DNA from: Salinarimonadaceae bacterium | GTDB taxonomy: Bacteria > Pseudomonadota > Alphaproteobacteria > Rhizobiales > Beijerinckiaceae | Direction of reading: 5' to 3' | Length of the DNA: 38,019 nucleotides | NCBI GenBank assembly: GCA_007693435.1 | Contig: REDO01000089.1 | Coordinates: 1-38,019, forward strand | Part shown: positions 36,602 to 38,019 of the stretch, one piece after another | Layout: every line of letters starts with the position of its first letter | Numbering within the stretch: the stretch's first letter is position 1 | Notes under the pieces: model-generated | Told to the model about the DNA's origin: nothing | Database searches by the model: none | What the model saw: only the letters and a program-made list of their open reading frames with translations | Translations under genes and position numbers: made by a program

Positions 36602-37918
36602 TTAGAGCCTCACGCCGTGCAGATCGTATTCATCGGCGCGCTCGACGCGCACCTTGACGATCTCGCCGGGCGCCAGACCGGGATCGGCGGCGACATAGAC
36701 CGCGCCGTCGATCTCGGGGGCGTCCCAGACAGAGCGGCCCGTCGCGACGCTCGGCCCCACCTCGTCGATCATCACGTCGATCGTCCTGCCCACGCGGCGC
36801 TGGAGAAGGCGCGCGCTGATCTCCTGCTGGGCCGCCATAAAACGGCGCCAGCGCTCTTCCTTGACCTCTTCCGTTACGGCGCCGTCGATCGCATTGGCGG
36901 GCGCGCCGGCGACCGCTTCATATTTGAAACAGCCGACGCGCTCGAGCTCGGCTTCCTCCAGCCAGTCCAGCAGGAACTCGAAATCTTCCTCCGTCTCGCC
37001 GGGGAAGCCGACGATGAAGGTCGAGCGGATCGCGAGATCGGGGCAGATTTCGCGCCAGGCCCGGATGCGGTCGAGCGTCTTGGCCTGGTTGCCGGGCCGC
37101 TTCATGGCCTTCAGGACCTTCGGGGAGGCGTGCTGGAAGGGAATGTCGAGATAGGGGAGGATCCTGCCCTCCGCCATCAGCGGGATCACCGCATCGACAT
37201 GCGGGTAGGGGTAGACGTAATGCAGGCGCACCCATGCGCCGAGCGTGCCGAGTTCGCGCGCAAGATCGAGGAATCGCGTGCGCACCTCTCCTTCGCGCCA
37301 CCGACTCGGCGCGTATTTCACGTCGACGCCGTAAGCGCTCGTGTCCTGCGAGATGACGAGAAGCTCCTTCACGCCCGCCTTGACGAGCTTCTCGGCCTCT
37401 CGCAGCACCTCGCCGGCGGGGCGGCTGACGAGATCGCCGCGCAGTTTCGGGATGATGCAGAACGAGCAGCGGTTGTTGCAGCCCTCTGAAATCTTCAGGT
37501 AGGCGTAGTGGCGCGGCGTGAGCTTCACGCCCTGCGGCGGCACGAGATCGAGGAACGGCTCGTGCGCCGGAGGCGAGGCCTCGTTCACGGCGGAAATGAC
37601 GCTCTCGTAAGCCTGAGGGCCGGTGATCGCCAGAACGTCGGGAAACTGGTCCATGATCGGTCCGGGCTCGGCGCCCATACAGCCCGTCACGATCACCCGG
37701 CCGTTCTCCGCCATGGCCTCGCCGATCGCCTCCAGCGATTCCGCCTTGGCGCTGTCGAGAAAGCCGCAGGTGTTGACGATGACGAGATCGGCGCCGTCAT
37801 GCTCGCGGGTTAGCTGGTAGCCCTGCGCGCGCAACTGCGTGATGATCCGCTCGGAATCGACCAGCGCCTTCGGACAGCCGAGAGAGACGAACGAAATCTT
37901 GGGCGCGGGAGCGTTCAT
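36602..37918 (-). CDS. rimO: ribosomal protein uS12 methylthiotransferase RimO
   Basis: Radical SAM enzyme that methylthiolates the conserved aspartate of ribosomal protein S12. The 438 residues contain the N-terminal UPF0004 domain with the three cluster cysteines (C15 of [12 protein letters not shown], then [10 protein letters not shown] and VTGCMG), the radical SAM motif C147-x3-C151-x2-C154 in [23 protein letters not shown], and a C-terminal TRAM domain. The spelling [10 protein letters not shown] and the RGDLVSRP block indicate RimO rather than MiaB. ATG start at 37918; the 101 bases beyond it on this strand contain no recognisable gene end or promoter. Confidence 0.97.
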   Translation of the reverse strand: MNAPAPKISFVSLGCPKALVDSERIITQLRAQGYQLTREHDGADLVIVNTCGFLDSAKAESLEAIGEAMAENGRVIVTGCMGAEPGPIMDQFPDVLAITGPQAYESVISAVNEASPPAHEPFLDLVPPQGVKLTPRHYAYLKISEGCNNRCSFCIIPKLRGDLVSRPAGEVLREAEKLVKAGVKELLVISQDTSAYGVDVKYAPSRWREGEVRTRFLDLARELGTLGAWVRLHYVYPYPHVDAVIPLMAEGRILPYLDIPFQHASPKVLKAMKRPGNQAKTLDRIRAWREICPDLAIRSTFIVGFPGETEEDFEFLLDWLEEAELERVGCFKYEAVAGAPANAIDGAVTEEVKEERWRRFMAAQQEISARLLQRRVGRTIDVMIDEVGPSVATGRSVWDAPEIDGAVYVAADPGLAPGEIVKVRVERADEYDLHGVRL

Positions 37919-38019
37919 GCGGCTTTCCGGGTTTCGGGGCGCGGCGCTGTTTCGTCTTCGCCGTCAGCGGCCCGCGATATCGCGAAACGCGTTTTGGCGC
38001 AACACAATGGGGCCCATGC

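Noticed and set aside
37919-38019. Short open frames on the minus strand upstream of rimO
   Set aside because: Only about 30 codons are visible before the window ends and no family or start can be judged; the 12-base palindrome CGCGATATCGCG (37973-37984) is likely by chance in such DNA.

Overview
The window is a GC-rich, gene-dense piece of chromosome from an alphaproteobacterium, most likely a member of the Hyphomicrobiales (Rhizobiales). The main support is gene order: eno - DivIC-like - pdhA - pdhB - DUF5076 - pdhC - lpd - lipA - COQ10-like, then ispDF and a CinA-like gene on the opposite strand, then dusB - ntrB - ntrC - ntrY - ntrX - hfq - hflX with mazG convergent. A lipoyl domain fused to the pyruvate dehydrogenase E1-beta subunit, a fused IspDF, an NDUFS4-like complex I protein and a class I PHA synthase fit the same group. 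A PHA-storing methylotroph-type relative is possible, but nothing here fixes the genus.

Layout. 1-531: tRNA-Pro(TGG), an NDUFS4-like protein and tRNA-Arg(TCT). 721-2757: a chemoreceptor that meets a fumarylacetoacetase-family hydrolase at a shared terminator. 3764-6147: class I PHA synthase, divergent from a small lipoprotein. 6277-9174: an AlaC-like aminotransferase, a PAP2 membrane phosphatase, a 551-bp gap with at most one tiny gene, and an orphan receiver-domain protein. 9290-11150: Ppx/GppA phosphatase and RlmE. 11272-13868: DUF350 membrane protein, KdsA and an MFS transporter, which overlaps convergent QueF.

14472-23595 is a central-carbon block: enolase makes phosphoenolpyruvate, PdhA/PdhB/PdhC/Lpd form the pyruvate dehydrogenase complex, and LipA makes the lipoyl cofactor needed by the two lipoyl domains, in PdhB and PdhC. 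23574-25293 (minus strand) holds a CinA-like amidase and the bifunctional isoprenoid enzyme IspDF. 25444-34584 is the nitrogen-regulation and RNA block: DusB, two two-component systems (NtrBC and NtrYX), Hfq and HflX. MazG, an unknown small protein, an RlpA-like protein and RimO close the window.

No mobile element, CRISPR array, prophage or defence island is visible. This is core chromosome, and I found no undescribed multi-gene system. The more interesting signals are small: a perfect inverted repeat and a TGC-rich box upstream of pdhA (a similar box lies after tRNA-Arg), a hairpin over both possible start codons of the DivIC-like gene, near-identical lipoyl-coding DNA in pdhB and pdhC, regularly spaced GATC sites after rlmE, a receiver protein lacking the usual Thr/Ser, and a structured leader before the RlpA-like gene.
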